The notes below the pieces were generated by a model. The model was not told the origin of the DNA and searched no databases. It worked only from the letters and a program-made list of their open reading frames with translations. The position numbers were made by a program, and so were the translations under genes. From Protonemura montana (lineage: Eukaryota > Arthropoda > Insecta > Plecoptera > Nemouridae): DNA of 64,000 bases. Below are positions 10,303 to 21,976 of this stretch, piece after piece (positions within the stretch are counted from its first letter, which is position 1; the number at the start of each line of letters is the position of its first letter). The stretch lies in assembly GCA_947568835.1 (NCBI GenBank), contig OX387609.1, positions 10,121,660 to 10,185,659 of the forward strand, in the 5' to 3' direction.

Positions 10303-13300
10303 ATGAGCCACTCAAACGAAGAACCAAAGATCACATTCGCCAACATCGGAGGTCTTGGGAAACAGATAACAGCCATCAAGGAGATGGCCTTGTTTCCGTT
10401 ACTGTACCGGAAATTTACAACTAAACGAGGGATTAAAGCTCCAAAGGGCGTCTTGTTCCACGGACCCCCAGGTAAACTACGTTTTTATGATGCAAACGGA
10501 TAATAATAATAAAAATAATTATTAAAGTATTTACGCTATTCACCCGAGTATAGCTCGATATTGACAAAAACTATTTGAACTGGGGTTTGAATGCTAAGTG
10601 AAGAACAACTGAATTTCCTGATGTTTCGTTACTTGTACCTGTTACTTTTTCAAGGGTGAAAGCAGTAACTTTCACAAGAATAACTTCTTTAACCTTTAAT
10701 AAAGTAGCAGGTACAAGTTACGAAACGCCAGGAAATTTAGTTGTTCTTTATTGAGCATTTAAAACCCAGTTTAAATAGTGTTTGTCGAAATTAGTGCTAA
10801 GTTTACATCAAGTAGACATGAGACTAAAAACCGCAATAAAGCTATGTCATTTTCTCGAAATATTTTTCTAAAAATAGCATTCCCGTGATACCTACTCGAG
10901 AGTGTGTTTATTAGAATTTTCCTATCATTCCGGCTTCTAGGATAAAAGTACCGTTATATCTGGGCTTATATCGTACACATGAAAGTCAGGATTATAATTC
11001 CTTATCGAAAACTTGCTGATAAAATATTAATACACAGACAGACAGAGCCTGATTGGCAATGGTGGTAAAACTTCACTACTAATTCCACTTACCACTGGCC
11101 ATCATCAACACCTGACTGACCGCTTCTGCTAAAAATACCGGGCTGGATCCGGGGTCTGGTCTAAAAACACTTTGTTTGTTTCGGATTCGGGTCCCGGGCC
11201 TCGAGCGTTTGAGCACAAGTTCAGACTAGGCCAGCAAACAAATATGTGCCGAAGATCTAGTCACCAAGAGTTATGGCAGCTTGGTAAGCCACTCAACGGT
11301 TCCAGGCACCGGAAAGACCCTGCTTGCCTCGGCGCTGGCCAACGAATGCTCCATCGATGGACGCCCGATGACGTTCATAAGTCGAAAGGGCGCGGACATT
11401 CTTGCCCCCTATTTGGGACAGTCCGAACAGCAGCTGCGACAGGTGAGTGCCACTGAAAGCTAAGAGAGCCGCAGAGTTTATGATGATTCGTAAAAAATTT
11501 TGGAACTAACGTTAAATAGATTTACATATTTTATTTGGCGTTGGTAGAATTATGTTTTAATTAAATTTTTCTCATCAAGTAATTATGGCTCGACTGCAGT
11601 TAGAGAAAAGTCATGTTTGTCTTAGTTTAGGATTACCTTAAACCACAAATCGCTGGCATTTTTAGGACACTAGCTTAAAAACCTTAATCCTAAAAAACTT
11701 GTTTATAAACTTTCTACTGGATTGTAATTGTTCTGTCTAAAATTCATTAGAAATCTCATGCCATCATGATCCATCTGATGGTCACTTTTCTATTTTTACT
11801 ATTGTTGGTTCCATCCAGTTATTCGGTGGGAGGTTTAAGAAGATATGATTCTTTAAGCATGTCCATTTTCACTTCGGGTATCATCAGTAAGAACTGCCGA
11901 CTTCACCATTGCTCTTACGCTGTAATGTCTGGTTACCTCCCGGTTCAAACAGTGAAATGTATCCAACTCACCGTTTCAGGTCTTTCAACGCGCGCGGATG
12001 CAAAGCCCTGCCATCATATTCTTCGATGAGATCGACGCGTTGGCGCCGTCGCGGAACGGCATCAGCGGCCACCACCACGTGAGCGTCGTGGCCACGTTGC
12101 TGACAGAGATGGATGGCATCGGGACAACCACCGATTGTGACATATTTGTCATAGGTGCCACCAATCGAATCGACTCAATCGACCCGGCATTGCGCCGGCC
12201 TGGACGATTTGATCGCGAAATACGGTTCTCGCTTCCATCCTGTGAGGTACCTGTCTTCCCAACCTGGACCCCTGTTCTGTAACTTGGAAAGAGATTGAGA
12301 ATAAGATAACATAGGAAATTTCTTTTCTTTTGATTACAATTGAACAAATGTAGTCTTCTCAACCACTCATTTTATTTTCCAATGAAAACAAGTATCCAAG
12401 ACTGCACCAAGGCTTGGGAGATACATTGGTCCCTGTCTGCCTGGGGTTGCCTGCCCGTAGGAGCGTGTCGAGATAATCCAGGTGCACACTGCCAAGTGGA
12501 ATCCGCGAATGGCCGCTGAGCTGGTAGCGCACCTGGCGGCGAGAACGCACGGCCATTGCGGTGCCGATTTGCAAGCGATTTGTGGTGAAACGCTGATGTG
12601 CTGTTTGCGACGCACGCACCCAGGAATGGCCAACTGCGAGCAGAGGATGACAGTGCGCAGGTCGCGTCTTCAGGTAGGTGGAAGGACGCAGGGCTCATGC
12701 TCTGTCAGTCAAAACCTCTAGAGCATGGAGCGACTTCTGGCATGGAGGAGGCACGGTGTTTAGACAATGATCTCCGTGGTCTAATGGCGTTGGCGAATAA
12801 ATGGGTACCAGGTTATGATGAGGATGGCAATGATGAAGATGATAACGTATCTAACCTAGCCTAGCAGGGAGGAGTGGAAGCCCGGTGCTAGCATCGAATA
12901 TCTCGAAAGTCGGTTCAATCAAATAGCAATTCCTTCGAAAATCAATGCAATCGAAAGCGCAGAGTTGCTTTACTTCGGAGACAAACTTTTTGATTGCAGG
13001 TACCACGTTTCCAAACACACCAGTGGTACTTAGGACACTTTATCATACATTTTTCCCAGTGGAATTGAGTGGACTGATTTTTGAATTATTTGGAATGGGA
13101 TTTTTTTCGAATGCAAAAAATGAAATGTTTCATTGGAATGCATTCAACTAAAAAAAGTTTTAGAATTTTGGTCCAGGAGTCGGATGGCCATTGCGCCACT
13201 CTTTGCAGCATTTGAGCACTGAAAACGTTTCGCTTTATTAAACAAAGACTAACGCTGCTTGATGTCGCAGGTTACCCTAGAAGATCTGTTGCACGCATGC

Positions 13301-16300
13301 TCAAAATTCGTGCCCGCGGCGCATCGGGCCGAAGCTGCCAGAGGCAAGTGTCTGAAACCGATCATGGAGCCAATCTTCCGCGAGACTATCGCCTCTGTCA
13401 TCGCCGGGCTGGAGGCAAAGTTCCCCTACCACTACCTGCACGGTGACCAGCTGTGAGTAGGTCGCTTGATTCCAAGGTCAACGCATCTCATTTTGTTTCA
13501 CAAGCCGCTGAATGAAAATAATTTGGTTTTCATATAAAAGTGGACGAAAACTCGAGAGAATGTCCAAGCGGATAAGTCCAATTGAGCGATATGAAGCTAA
13601 TATTTTCAGGATAAATAGCACATCTTTGATTGACAAAAATTTAGATTCACAGCAGTCTATACGCTGTGCCACGTCGTGGGTTCGAGGCACCTCTATGCAA
13701 AGAATTTGCAGCCAGAATTTTCTTGAAAGAATACTGATACTTAAAAAAATACCAAACATTTTTGTAATATTTAAAAAATATCATTAAAAAGTCCCCAAAC
13801 CCTCGAACCATTAGTAAAGGGGCCGCAAAGCAAGAAGTGGTCGAATGATTGGATTGTTATCGGTTTATTGATTCCCACTCACAGTTTGACCCTCGCTTAC
13901 GGGAAGTTTCTCGGTGTTTGTGCAGCGCTGATCACGCAGAGTACAGTCCCCTGAGCGTGCCCCAACTGCTGCTGACGGGAACGAAAGAACATGGACTCAC
14001 GAGCCACCTAGCCCCGGCCATATTACACGCTTTCGAGCACCTGCCAGTCGTTACCATCGACATAAATATTTTGTTTGCCAGCGGCGCCCATGGAACGGAT
14101 GCCGCTTGCTCCAAGGTAGGTACCGAGTGGAGTAAGATGATCTCCCTATGGAGGACTCCATCTACTTTGTGTCTGTGCAGGCGATCCGACGCGTCAAAGA
14201 GTGTCTGCCATGCATCTTGTATGTCCCGGATGTGACGTCATGGTGGGACATTGTCGGTGAGAGCACGAGGCGCATCTTCTGCTCTCTCATCGGTGGCATC
14301 GAAGAGGGTACTAAACTGCTCCTGGTGGCTACAGTGACCAAACCATACGAAGACATGCCGGTGGAGGTAAACGCACTGCCCTACGACGAACCGCAATCCA
14401 TTTTTGTATTTATTGTTTGCAGCTTCCTGGGTCGTTAACTATACATTTACAATTTATTTATTCTTATAATTTTAGGCTAATTTGCTCGGATAAATCTCAG
14501 TTGTAATCAATTCAAGTTTACTTATTTGTTAGAGCTGCTCTAATTTACGGAGGTATACAAGATGCCGTGCCGAGCTGGTCTCTGAATGGAGCCGCATGTT
14601 TGCTGTTTGAAAAGTGACCATCGTTTTGCTTGCCTTGCAGCTGCAACAGGTCTTCCGAGAGGGACTGGCTGTAGACACACCCAGCACAGGGCAGCGAGAG
14701 CGCTTCTTTACCCCCCTCCTCATCCGTAACATCACGGGATTGACGACGTCCAACAGGTCGAGCGGCGACCATAAAGAACGTGAGGACTGATTTCTGCACT
14801 GTTCTTGTCGGCACAACCTTTGCTTCTGATGAAAGGATTCTGCTGCTGCTTGTCCTGGTAGTCCAATTTACCCGGTCCAACTAGTATGACAACCCTTGTG
14901 GCTTGTATGCAATCGAAACCCATGATTCAAAATGAGAAGGCGTGATAGAGTTACCACCTGCCTGAACATTTAAAGACAGAAATCACAGGCACCCAAGTTT
15001 TATGAACCATTTTTGTAAATTTTTTTTTATAAATTTGCTATTTTTAACGTGAGTCCGTTCACGAAAGACAATTAAAGGCCATTAAACAGTCAATTTGTTA
15101 AGCCTGCCTTACGCCTGATCTTCAGACTCGTCCTCGAGCTCGTTAGAGTCTTCGCGGCGGTCGGACAGTCCCTCGCCTCCGCCTGATAAAGACCGGAAGC
15201 TGTCCACGCGAGACAACAAACGGACGGGCGTGCGCAGTGGACGCGTCGAGAAGCGCACCCATGACACCCCGGCTCACAGCTCCAAGCGCGACGCGGAGCA
15301 CAAGGCAAGCCACCACCGCCAAACCAGTCGTCATCGACATCATCATCATCTTTAGAAGCAGCAGCACCAATTATTGCATTTGAGCAATCAGCAAAGAGTA
15401 ATAAAATAGTACACATCTGCTTCAGGTAATTGTATCAAGCTTGCTTTAATTGACCGTTACCACGACGCTCGAAGCAGGCTGACAGAATTTAACAACCCTT
15501 ACTTAGGTACTGACCTTTATATACAGACCTCGGCAGTCTCCCAGCAGGTCTCAGCTCTAACAATGGGGTTCCAATCAGTCAGAGGCACAGCGCTAATGTT
15601 GAACGATTTTCACGAAAAAAACAAAAACAACCAGTATTACTACATAGTCAAAAATAAAGGTCGAGTCACCGCCATTTCGAGTGTAAGGAAATTCAATGTT
15701 GTTTCTCGCAGAGACTGATATACACTCTTTTAATCGTTTTTATGCTAACCTCAACAACTGATAGACGTCTATCGATATTTTGAACCGTAAGTATTTAATT
15801 GTAGAGGTTTGTTAAGAACGACGGCAGCAAGCGCCATCCGGCCACCAAGTGTAGGAGGTTTGTTTGAATTATTTATTTATTTCTTTATTTGTGATGTTTA
15901 ACGACGCACTTTTTTGACATCTGGCCATGCGGCACTGGTCTAATGGCGTCGGTGAATGAATGGAGGATGATGATAAACCTAACCTAGAAGGGAGGAGAGG
16001 AAACCCGGTTCCGGCACGTAGCCTACTCCTATCGAAGAGCATCAAGGGGATCACCGGCTTAACGTCCCTTCCGAAGGACGGTACAACTCGAAAAACAGGA
16101 TTCCTCCACAAATCCATGCTGTCAAGAGGTTGATAAGCAAGGCGAATGAAGTTGCTGTACTGACTTTCATCCCTCCAACCTCTCTCCCGAACAGAACTGG
16201 TCATGTGTATGATGGTCACCCGTCCAATACTTGACTCAGCGCAGTGTTGCTTAACTTCGGTAATCTAACGAGAACCGGTGTTTCCAACATGCCAAACTGT

Positions 16301-16867
16301 TCGGTGGTTTTTTTGAAGGGCTATCAGCCTAGGCATAAGAAACCCAGTGGCTATACCAGGCAAGGTATTACCCGAGGCAGAACACTATTTTGGCGACAAA
16401 ATCAGTCCTTGCTTGGCTACGGCAGGTATCTGTAACTGACGTTATCTCACCAAGGGACGTGATGGCCACTGATGCCACCGTCAGTAATGTTCCGACTTTT
16501 TGCCCAGTCGAGCAAGCGCGCTTCGCAAGACGATCAGACCAGGGGCCAGCTCGGAGATGAGCGCCGCGTCCTGCTTCAGCGGCTGGTGGTGGCTACCACC
16601 GGATATCCCAGTTTGCCCCTGGAGCGAGTCTACGGCACTCTAAGCGCGCGGTTCAACTCCTGGGCGGACCACGGCGACGACCGGCGACTGCTAGAGGTGA
16701 GTGGAGGCGCTGCTCGGAGACGTGATTTGGAGAGTCGGTTTGTAGACACGAGTTGATGAGGCACTGCTCTGTGGCAGGAACTCGAGGAAGTCGTCAAGCG
16801 AGTTGAGAAGGAGGCGCGGGATCGAGGAGCCAAAGATCAAAATGGTTACGATGGAATTTTTACGTGA
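10303..16867 (+). CDS. ATAD2-like AAA-ATPase without a bromodomain, 11 exons
   Basis: Homologue of the chromatin-associated ATPase ATAD2/Yta7, which remodels or evicts histones in the nucleus. Exons by phase-consistent splice sites: 10303-10471, 11306-11442, 11980-12246, 12461-12673, 13271-13452, 13926-14115, 14181-14366, 14641-14725, 15126-15304, 16508-16696, 16778-16867; 628 residues. AAA1 shows Walker A GPPGTGKT (54-61), Walker B IIFFDEID (114-121), sensor GATNR (161-165) and arginine fingers in [11 protein letters not shown]2 (about 330-475) has a degenerate P-loop ([15 protein letters not shown]), as in ATAD2. Residues 477-536 form a Ser-rich basic linker, and 537-628 resemble the extreme C-terminus of ATAD2. 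The bromodomain normally between AAA2 and that end is not found, and the long N-terminus is absent. Intron 9 uses a GC donor (AAG|gcaagc). Reading through exon 8 would instead stop at 14790, giving a 497-residue isoform. The acceptor-like CAG before the ATG means further 5' exons are possible. Confidence 0.85.
10561..10790. mobile_element. Foldback (MITE-like) element in intron 1
   Basis: An 84-base left arm (10561-10644) is followed by its imperfect reverse complement (10706-10790) around a loop of about 60 bases. Shared core words include GAACAACT, TTTCCTG and ACTTGTACCTG. A single-arm copy lies near 57773-57835, so the element is dispersed. No transposase is present. It sits inside the first intron of the ATAD2-like gene. 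Confidence 0.75.
12753..13030 (-). repeat. 5S rRNA-derived SINE, degenerate copy 2
   Basis: The segment at about 12770-12900 parallels the body seen at 15930-16040 (GGTCTAATGGCG and the GGAGGAG...GGAAGCCCGGT run). The segment at 12955-13025 parallels the 5S-like head, including GCGCAGAGTTGCTTTACTTCGG. Parts of the body are missing. It lies in intron 4 of the ATAD2-like gene, so it does not interrupt coding sequence. Confidence 0.65.
15690..15850 (+). repeat. Dispersed repeat, copy a
   Basis: The words GATTGATA/GACTGATA and ACGGCAGCAAGCGCCATC recur in the same order at 21440-21645 and, reversed, at 27285-27590. No coding capacity is seen. Boundaries are approximate. Confidence 0.45.
15868..16310 (-). 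repeat. 5S rRNA-derived SINE, copy 3
   Basis: This is the best-preserved copy. On the minus strand it begins near 16310 with a 5S-like head (TTCTCGTTAGATTACCGAAG and box-C-like ATTGGACGGGTGACC). The body follows, then the 3' end GTGCGTCGTTAAACATCAC and a short AAATAAAT-type tail at 15868-15895. It lies in the large intron 9 of the ATAD2-like gene, between the linker exon and the C-terminal exons. Confidence 0.82.
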
Positions 16868-17034
16868 GCGAAGATGACGAAGACTTTAAATCGCACAAGT
16901 TTAATAATACTTTATTCATTACTACTGTCGCTTGCACAAAAAAAATATTTATCTAAGAATTTTTTAATTTTTTATCCTTTTTACTGTCAGACAAAATAAA
17001 TGCTAATCCAAATGGTTGTTATTTAACATTTGAG

Positions 17035-17160
17035 TTAAACTATAAGTTGGATATCTAGCTCACAGAAACACCTAAATTTCACTGCATGTGATTGGAAGTC
17101 GCCATGGCAATAGTTTCAACTAAAACTTCAACTAGGAAGCGATATTTTGATAAAACCAGA
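17035..17160 (-). repeat. Dispersed 92-bp-unit family, single degenerate copy
   Basis: The reverse complement matches the tandem unit at 59687-59870 (words CTAGCTCACAGAAACA, CACTGCATGTGATTGGAAGTC). It lies between the convergent 3' ends of the ATAD2-like gene and the first receptor gene. Apart from this, the interval 16868-17170 holds only AT-rich DNA with a possible polyadenylation signal near 16995. Confidence 0.65.
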
Positions 17161-17170
17161 CCTTTGCTTC

Positions 17171-18316
17171 TTAGGTACTGAGTAAAATAACCAAATAAGT
17201 CGCAACGGTCGCCGTGACACTCAACAAAAGCCTCGTGTCCACCTCAAAAATACTGCAAACCTGAAACACAAGCCTGCTGCTGGCCAGCTGCTTTTCAAAA
17301 CACTTCAACTGTCTCTCAATCTCCAACTCAAGGTCACTGCTCTCTAATAAAAACTTTTGAACGAGAAACGCCGTTTTCCGCGCCTCGCGGATCGTCAGCT
17401 GACAGGTGACAGCTGTCAGAATGAGAAACAAACTCGAGTTTGCCACCCAGAAAACTTTTGACAGCAGGGATGGCAATCTTCCTGGAAAGTTGACAGCCAG
17501 AGTAAGCATGATGAGGTGTGAATAGCAGGTGATGCTGCTGAGAAAGAACCAGACGATCGTCAGCAAGGACAGGCCGAAGTTAGAGTTGACAGTTTCAGAA
17601 ATCAGCTCAAGCTCCATGACACAACGACGCAGCACCAACAAGCGGTGACCAACCGAAGATTTAGTAGCAACTTTAGTAGCTGAGAGAATCACTGGTGATG
17701 TTCGATTGTTTGCTTTGCGAATGTCGTTCAATTCTTGGTTTATTTTCGTGTACATTGTCTTCATATAGACCACCACATTGACGTATTGTAAATTAGTCAA
17801 AAAAACCAAAAAATATACAAAATAACCAACAAATGCTTTTAAATGTGACATCATTTTGATATAAATGTAGTCAAATGAAACGTTACCGCCAAAAAGACCA
17901 AAGAAAACGGCCATCTCGATCCATAAAAACACACGGATGTTGGCACTGGCATCGTTTCTCAACACCGCCTCCAAGAATGTAAACTTATCTACCAACTTCT
18001 TGAAGTCGTACTTCGACGCAGTCACCGTTCTCAACAGCGAGACAATCGCCCCCATACCGGAAACGGTCATCAACGCTAGCTGCGGAGCGAACACCGATTT
18101 GTAGATGATTTTGTTGAGCAGAAGGCCGGTGAGGAAGACGATGCTGTTGCAGATCCCGGCTAGGACGAGGGCGGCAAGAGCGAGGCTGTACAGCGAGGTG
18201 GTCGTTGTGGGATGCAGGTCGTTGGGCAGTGGGACGATGCCGGCGAGGCGACAGAGGGTGAGGAAGGGCGATGCGGAACGGAGGATATTGTGATTGGTGC
18301 TAGCCGTTGCTGGCAT
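17171..18316 (-). CDS. Gustatory receptor, 7tm_7 family (locus 1)
   Basis: Predicted chemosensory ion-channel subunit in the plasma membrane of sensory neurons. The 381-residue single-exon frame starts at ATG 18316. I chose this start over the longer open frame because upstream there is no ATG in frame and the MPAT start matches locus 5. It opens with the family-typical SPFLTLCRLAG motif, has about seven hydrophobic stretches, and ends in the 7tm_7 block SIFEVDTRLLLSVTATVATY followed by five hydrophobic residues and ST. The usual terminal QF is absent. It has no close paralogue in the window apart from its MPAT-type N-terminus, and it converges with the ATAD2-like gene. Confidence 0.85.
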   Translation of the reverse strand: MPATASTNHNILRSASPFLTLCRLAGIVPLPNDLHPTTTTSLYSLALAALVLAGICNSIVFLTGLLLNKIIYKSVFAPQLALMTVSGMGAIVSLLRTVTASKYDFKKLVDKFTFLEAVLRNDASANIRVFLWIEMAVFFGLFGGNVSFDYIYIKMMSHLKAFVGYFVYFLVFLTNLQYVNVVVYMKTMYTKINQELNDIRKANNRTSPVILSATKVATKSSVGHRLLVLRRCVMELELISETVNSNFGLSLLTIVWFFLSSITCYSHLIMLTLAVNFPGRLPSLLSKVFWVANSSLFLILTAVTCQLTIREARKTAFLVQKFLLESSDLELEIERQLKCFEKQLASSRLVFQVCSIFEVDTRLLLSVTATVATYLVILLST

Positions 18317-19722
18317 GATAGAGGAGGTTGACGAAAATAATTGGTGGTCTTGATTCTGATAAAGTTTGCCGATTTTAAGACCTTTCAAACCTCTTTTTTT
18401 TTTAGTACGATTTTTTTGCGCACATGTCACTGATTTCCTTGCTATCCTTTTGCAATTTTTGAATATTAGAAATTGTAAATATAACAACGCTTAAGATTTT
18501 TAAGTTTTAGAGAAAAGTATATTAACTACCGAGTCTGTTAGACAATAAACGCAGCTTTCTTGAGTATTTTATCTTAGCCGCGCGTTTGTTTCTAGACAAT
18601 TGATCAATTGACACAAAATACGCCGTGTTTTGTATAATGTCACCCAACTCATAAATTTTTTAAAAGCGAAATTAACGACACTCTGTTTTGTGGTCAGAAT
18701 AATTCATAGTTTTTGGTGGGTTTTTCATTTAAAAATGACAAAATTCTTCGCGTGCAAACACAGAAAACACATTGCTGTAGCGAAACTCTTTAATTGTGCA
18801 CGGCACTATAGATACGAACAAACCGAATGAGTTATTAGTCATGTTAAACTTCTCCATTTGGGAGTCCACAAGACCGTGACAAAGGATCGACGTCGAACAT
18901 TTGCGTTCACGTTGATTGGTTGGTGGAGAACTGGCGAAAAAACAACGCAATAACGATTGAATGATGACGTAACAAACGAAAACCATGAAAGGTTTGAGGA
19001 ATGATCAAATAGGCCGATAAGATGATTAATGCTAAGTGAGGTTAACAATGGTAAGCTTCATTTTATTGACATGCGGATTGTTGTGTTGGGTTGGCAGCGT
19101 GTAAATTTGTCAAGTGCCAAAACGTAATGCATTTCTAAAAAGTTGTTTACTCAAAACTGCGGCTTTGCGGACTCAATTCGAGTTGAGTTGAAGATTAGTT
19201 AATTTTTTAGTAAGTAGACATAGATCTTATTAAATGTTGCCGTGACAACTTAAATAAAAGAGCAAGTCTAAATTTACAAATATTTTAGTTTAGTTAAATT
19301 GAACATCAATCGATTTTGTAAAATAGAAAATGCAAACAATTAATTAAAATTGACAAAAAAAAAAAGCCACAAAAATGCAAACGAAAGGTGAACGAGGAAA
19401 GATACACAGTTGAAAATATCACGCAGAATTTATTTAGTTAAATGCTCCACAATTTTTCACATTTGATAATAAAATATAAAAATTGTGACTCGCAATGTTT
19501 TATAAAATTTGTGAAAAGTCTGCACATATCTGTTAATTTTGATCGGTTGAAACATGCAGAGGGTGTATATTGAGCACTGGAAAACGTGCCTCACAAAATT
19601 AATCAAAACGAGATGAGCCGTTTGGCAGGTAAAGTGCATACAAGATGTATACAATGCTATATGTGTGGATTAGCTCGGTCTATAGGTACTCCATGGTACT
19701 CTTATTATAATCCAGTCGATAC
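18317..19722. other. Intergenic DNA between receptor loci 1 and 2
   Basis: AT-rich sequence with no long coding frame. I see no RNA gene or repeat shared with the rest of the window. Confidence 0.45.
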
Positions 19723-20898
19723 TCATTTTAAGCTCAAAAGGACGATCGAGTAGGTAGCAACCGTCGCAGCCACGCTTAGCAACAGAGTGTTGTTGATTTC
19801 AAACACACCGACCGCCGAAAAACATACCCTATGTCGCGACAGCTGCTCGGCAAACTTTTCAGCAGCGTTCACAATCTCGTGGTCGACTCCATCTCCAAGC
19901 TGACATTTCTCTACCAAGATGGCCGACCGATTGGCTTCCCTCAAAACAAGCTCACAAGATGTCGACATCGCTAGCAGTAAGACAATTGACAACACTAGGC
20001 GGAGCACGTGAGATGTCATGACGTAGAGATCGAGGTGGCTTACCGTACGCGATGCTATCAGCTGTTTAATTATTATATATACATAAGTACAGATTGTGAC
20101 AAGAAAACACGAAACTGCTGCCAAGTTTCGGATTGCAAAAGCTTGGCTTATCGATTTTGACAATGTGAAAAGCTTAAAATGGACTTTTCGTAGAGAGTTC
20201 AGATTCTCAACGGTTTTGATGGTGTCAAGGGACGCCATTTTAACAGACGGCGGTCTTTCCGCTGCATTTTCGCTGTCGCTAAATACTACGCTTGACTTTG
20301 CGATATTTGCAAGGCACTTGTTTAACGCCCTGAACTTTGTAAACAAAAGAAATACAACGTTGGCAAATATTAACGGCGATACAAGGTTGATTTCGTATAC
20401 GGTGTAAGAAATAATCTGGAAGTAATCAATCCCGTTGGCATTAAAAAGACCACAATCAAATACACAAGAGAGCAGAAGAAGGGAAGCAAAAAGCACAAAT
20501 TCTCTGCATAAAATTACATAAATATTATCGTACACACAAACGTCACGACATAAAACGACATCGACCTCGAGAAATTTTCTGAAAATTTTCGCAAACTCGT
20601 TGCGCTTCACGGCTGAAGACACGATAGAAGTCACAACGCCGAGGACATTGAATGTTAACAGAAGTATAGTTGCAGCCATGTCTTGAATTTTAATCTGTCG
20701 ACCGGATTTAGCGGTAAGGACGAATCTGCAGACCATCGCGTAGAGGCAGATGAGGACGATGGTGAGCCCGTAGACGATCCAGAAGGCTGACGTCTGGAAC
20801 TTGCGGTCGAACGGAGCTAGCCCGAAAAAACGACACGTGAAGAACATTGGGGACAGCGCCCAGGAGAGTTTTGCCTCGTGGAGCTCTTTGCTCGCCAT
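19723..20898 (-). CDS. Gustatory receptor, 7tm_7 family (locus 2)
   Basis: A 391-residue single-exon receptor with start ATG 20898 (MASKELH). The open frame extends further upstream but only with non-ATG codons. The N-terminus carries LSPMFFTCRFFGLAPFD, the family's first conserved block before the first membrane helix. The C-terminus carries FSAVGVFEINNTLLLSVAATVATY then SIVLLSLK, again without QF. The segment between the fourth and fifth helices is full of charged residues, as usual for the intracellular loop. It lacks the KEFSHQVA block that marks the main expansion, having a divergent EKFAEQLSRHR instead, so it is an outlier of the array. The ligand is unknown. Confidence 0.88.
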   Translation of the reverse strand: MASKELHEAKLSWALSPMFFTCRFFGLAPFDRKFQTSAFWIVYGLTIVLICLYAMVCRFVLTAKSGRQIKIQDMAATILLLTFNVLGVVTSIVSSAVKRNEFAKIFRKFLEVDVVLCRDVCVYDNIYVILCREFVLFASLLLLSCVFDCGLFNANGIDYFQIISYTVYEINLVSPLIFANVVFLLFTKFRALNKCLANIAKSSVVFSDSENAAERPPSVKMASLDTIKTVENLNSLRKVHFKLFTLSKSISQAFAIRNLAAVSCFLVTICTYVYIIIKQLIASRTVSHLDLYVMTSHVLRLVLSIVLLLAMSTSCELVLREANRSAILVEKCQLGDGVDHEIVNAAEKFAEQLSRHRVCFSAVGVFEINNTLLLSVAATVATYSIVLLSLK

Positions 20899-21244
20899 GG
20901 TGCGTTTAGAAAGTAGACCAGCGAATGAACAGAGAACTGGGTTTTTTTGTCTGGATAGACGTTTCAAATATTTGATGAAAAGCGGCTAAATATTTGCAGA
21001 AATTAAAAACCTTTTTAGCTGCTTTCATTTGATGTGCAAATATAATTAATTGTTGGTAGAATCGGATCAGCAAATTACCTCGATATATAGATTTATCGTG
21101 TGAGAATATATTAGGCAGTTGTTTACGTGTTGACAAAACCCAATTATTTAGCTAAGTATGTGTACATGTTTGAGCTTCAAGCAAGTCGGATTATCCAACC
21201 GTCATTTGTAATGGGCGACCGTATAGGCATTTTGAAATATTAGC

Positions 21245-21320
21245 CCACAGTAGCTTAGAGGTAGTGCAGAGAAAATGAGTGGACGGCCATTTCAAATGAT
21301 GGACTTCGAATTCAATTAGA
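21245..21320 (+). repeat. tRNA-like pol III box sequence, possible SINE head
   Basis: The run AGTAGCTTAGAGGTAGTGC resembles a tRNA A box, and GGACTTCGAATTC about 45 bases later resembles a weak B box. No cloverleaf closes. It is probably the remnant of a tRNA-derived SINE, with low certainty. Confidence 0.35.
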
Positions 21321-21439
21321 GTAAAATCACACTACCGTACGACAATAGCACTTATGTTTGGCTACCTTGACAAAAAATAGCCGCAAAAGACGACTTTACA
21401 TTAAAAAAAAAATTAGAGGGTGTTACAAGATGGAGTCAG

Positions 21440-21645
21440 CGTCGTTTCTTGTGTTTAGAAATTTACTTTCGTTATTTTTCGCAGATTACTCGCATTTGAG
21501 TCTGGTTTACACTCAGTTCATCTTTATTACTGCTTACCTCAGCGATTGATAAACATGTATCGATTTTGTCAGTCGTTATTCATAAATTGTTCGGCGGCAA
21601 GCGCCATCGGGTGGCAACAACAACAACTCGTTTGCTCAGCGACAC
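21440..21645 (+). repeat. Dispersed repeat, copy b
   Basis: It shares GCAGATTACTCGCATTTGAG, CGATTGATAA and GGCGGCAAGCGCCATCGGGT with the inverted copy at 27285-27590, and less closely with 15690-15850. No coding capacity is seen. Confidence 0.6.
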
Positions 21646-21976
21646 TTTTCACATAAGCGGTAGGATTGACAAAACCTCTCCACTTTTTACTCGCGATTTA
21701 ATTAATTAATTAAATATTTAAGTCTAGTTATTCCTATGCTGTGGATCAGCGGAATGTGCTGAATGTTATTTCGTTGCAAAAGAAAACAGAAAAATACACT
21801 ACAATAGGGAAATCTCCTTAAGATTATTATTTAATTATTATCATTGTGTTCAAATACGCGTTTAAAATAAAATCTGACGTATTTTTTCTTTTATAATCCG
21901 ATCATAACTTTTCTATTTATATTTGTTTTAAGAATCGCTAAAATATAAATTCTCGTGGCGGGATGGAAACGGGCTG

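Noticed and set aside
13660-13705. Possible tRNA B box (GGGTTCGAGGCACC) in an ATAD2-like intron
   Set aside because: No A box at the right distance and no foldable arms were found.
14641-14790. Reading exon 8 through to the TGA at 14790 as the only end of the ATAD2-like protein
   Set aside because: A donor at 14726 joins in phase to 15126, and the two last exons match the ATAD2 C-terminus; the read-through is kept only as a possible isoform.
15305-16507. Bromodomain exons of the ATAD2-like gene
   Set aside because: No open frame here shows bromodomain features such as the acetyl-lysine-binding Asn region; the interval holds repeats.
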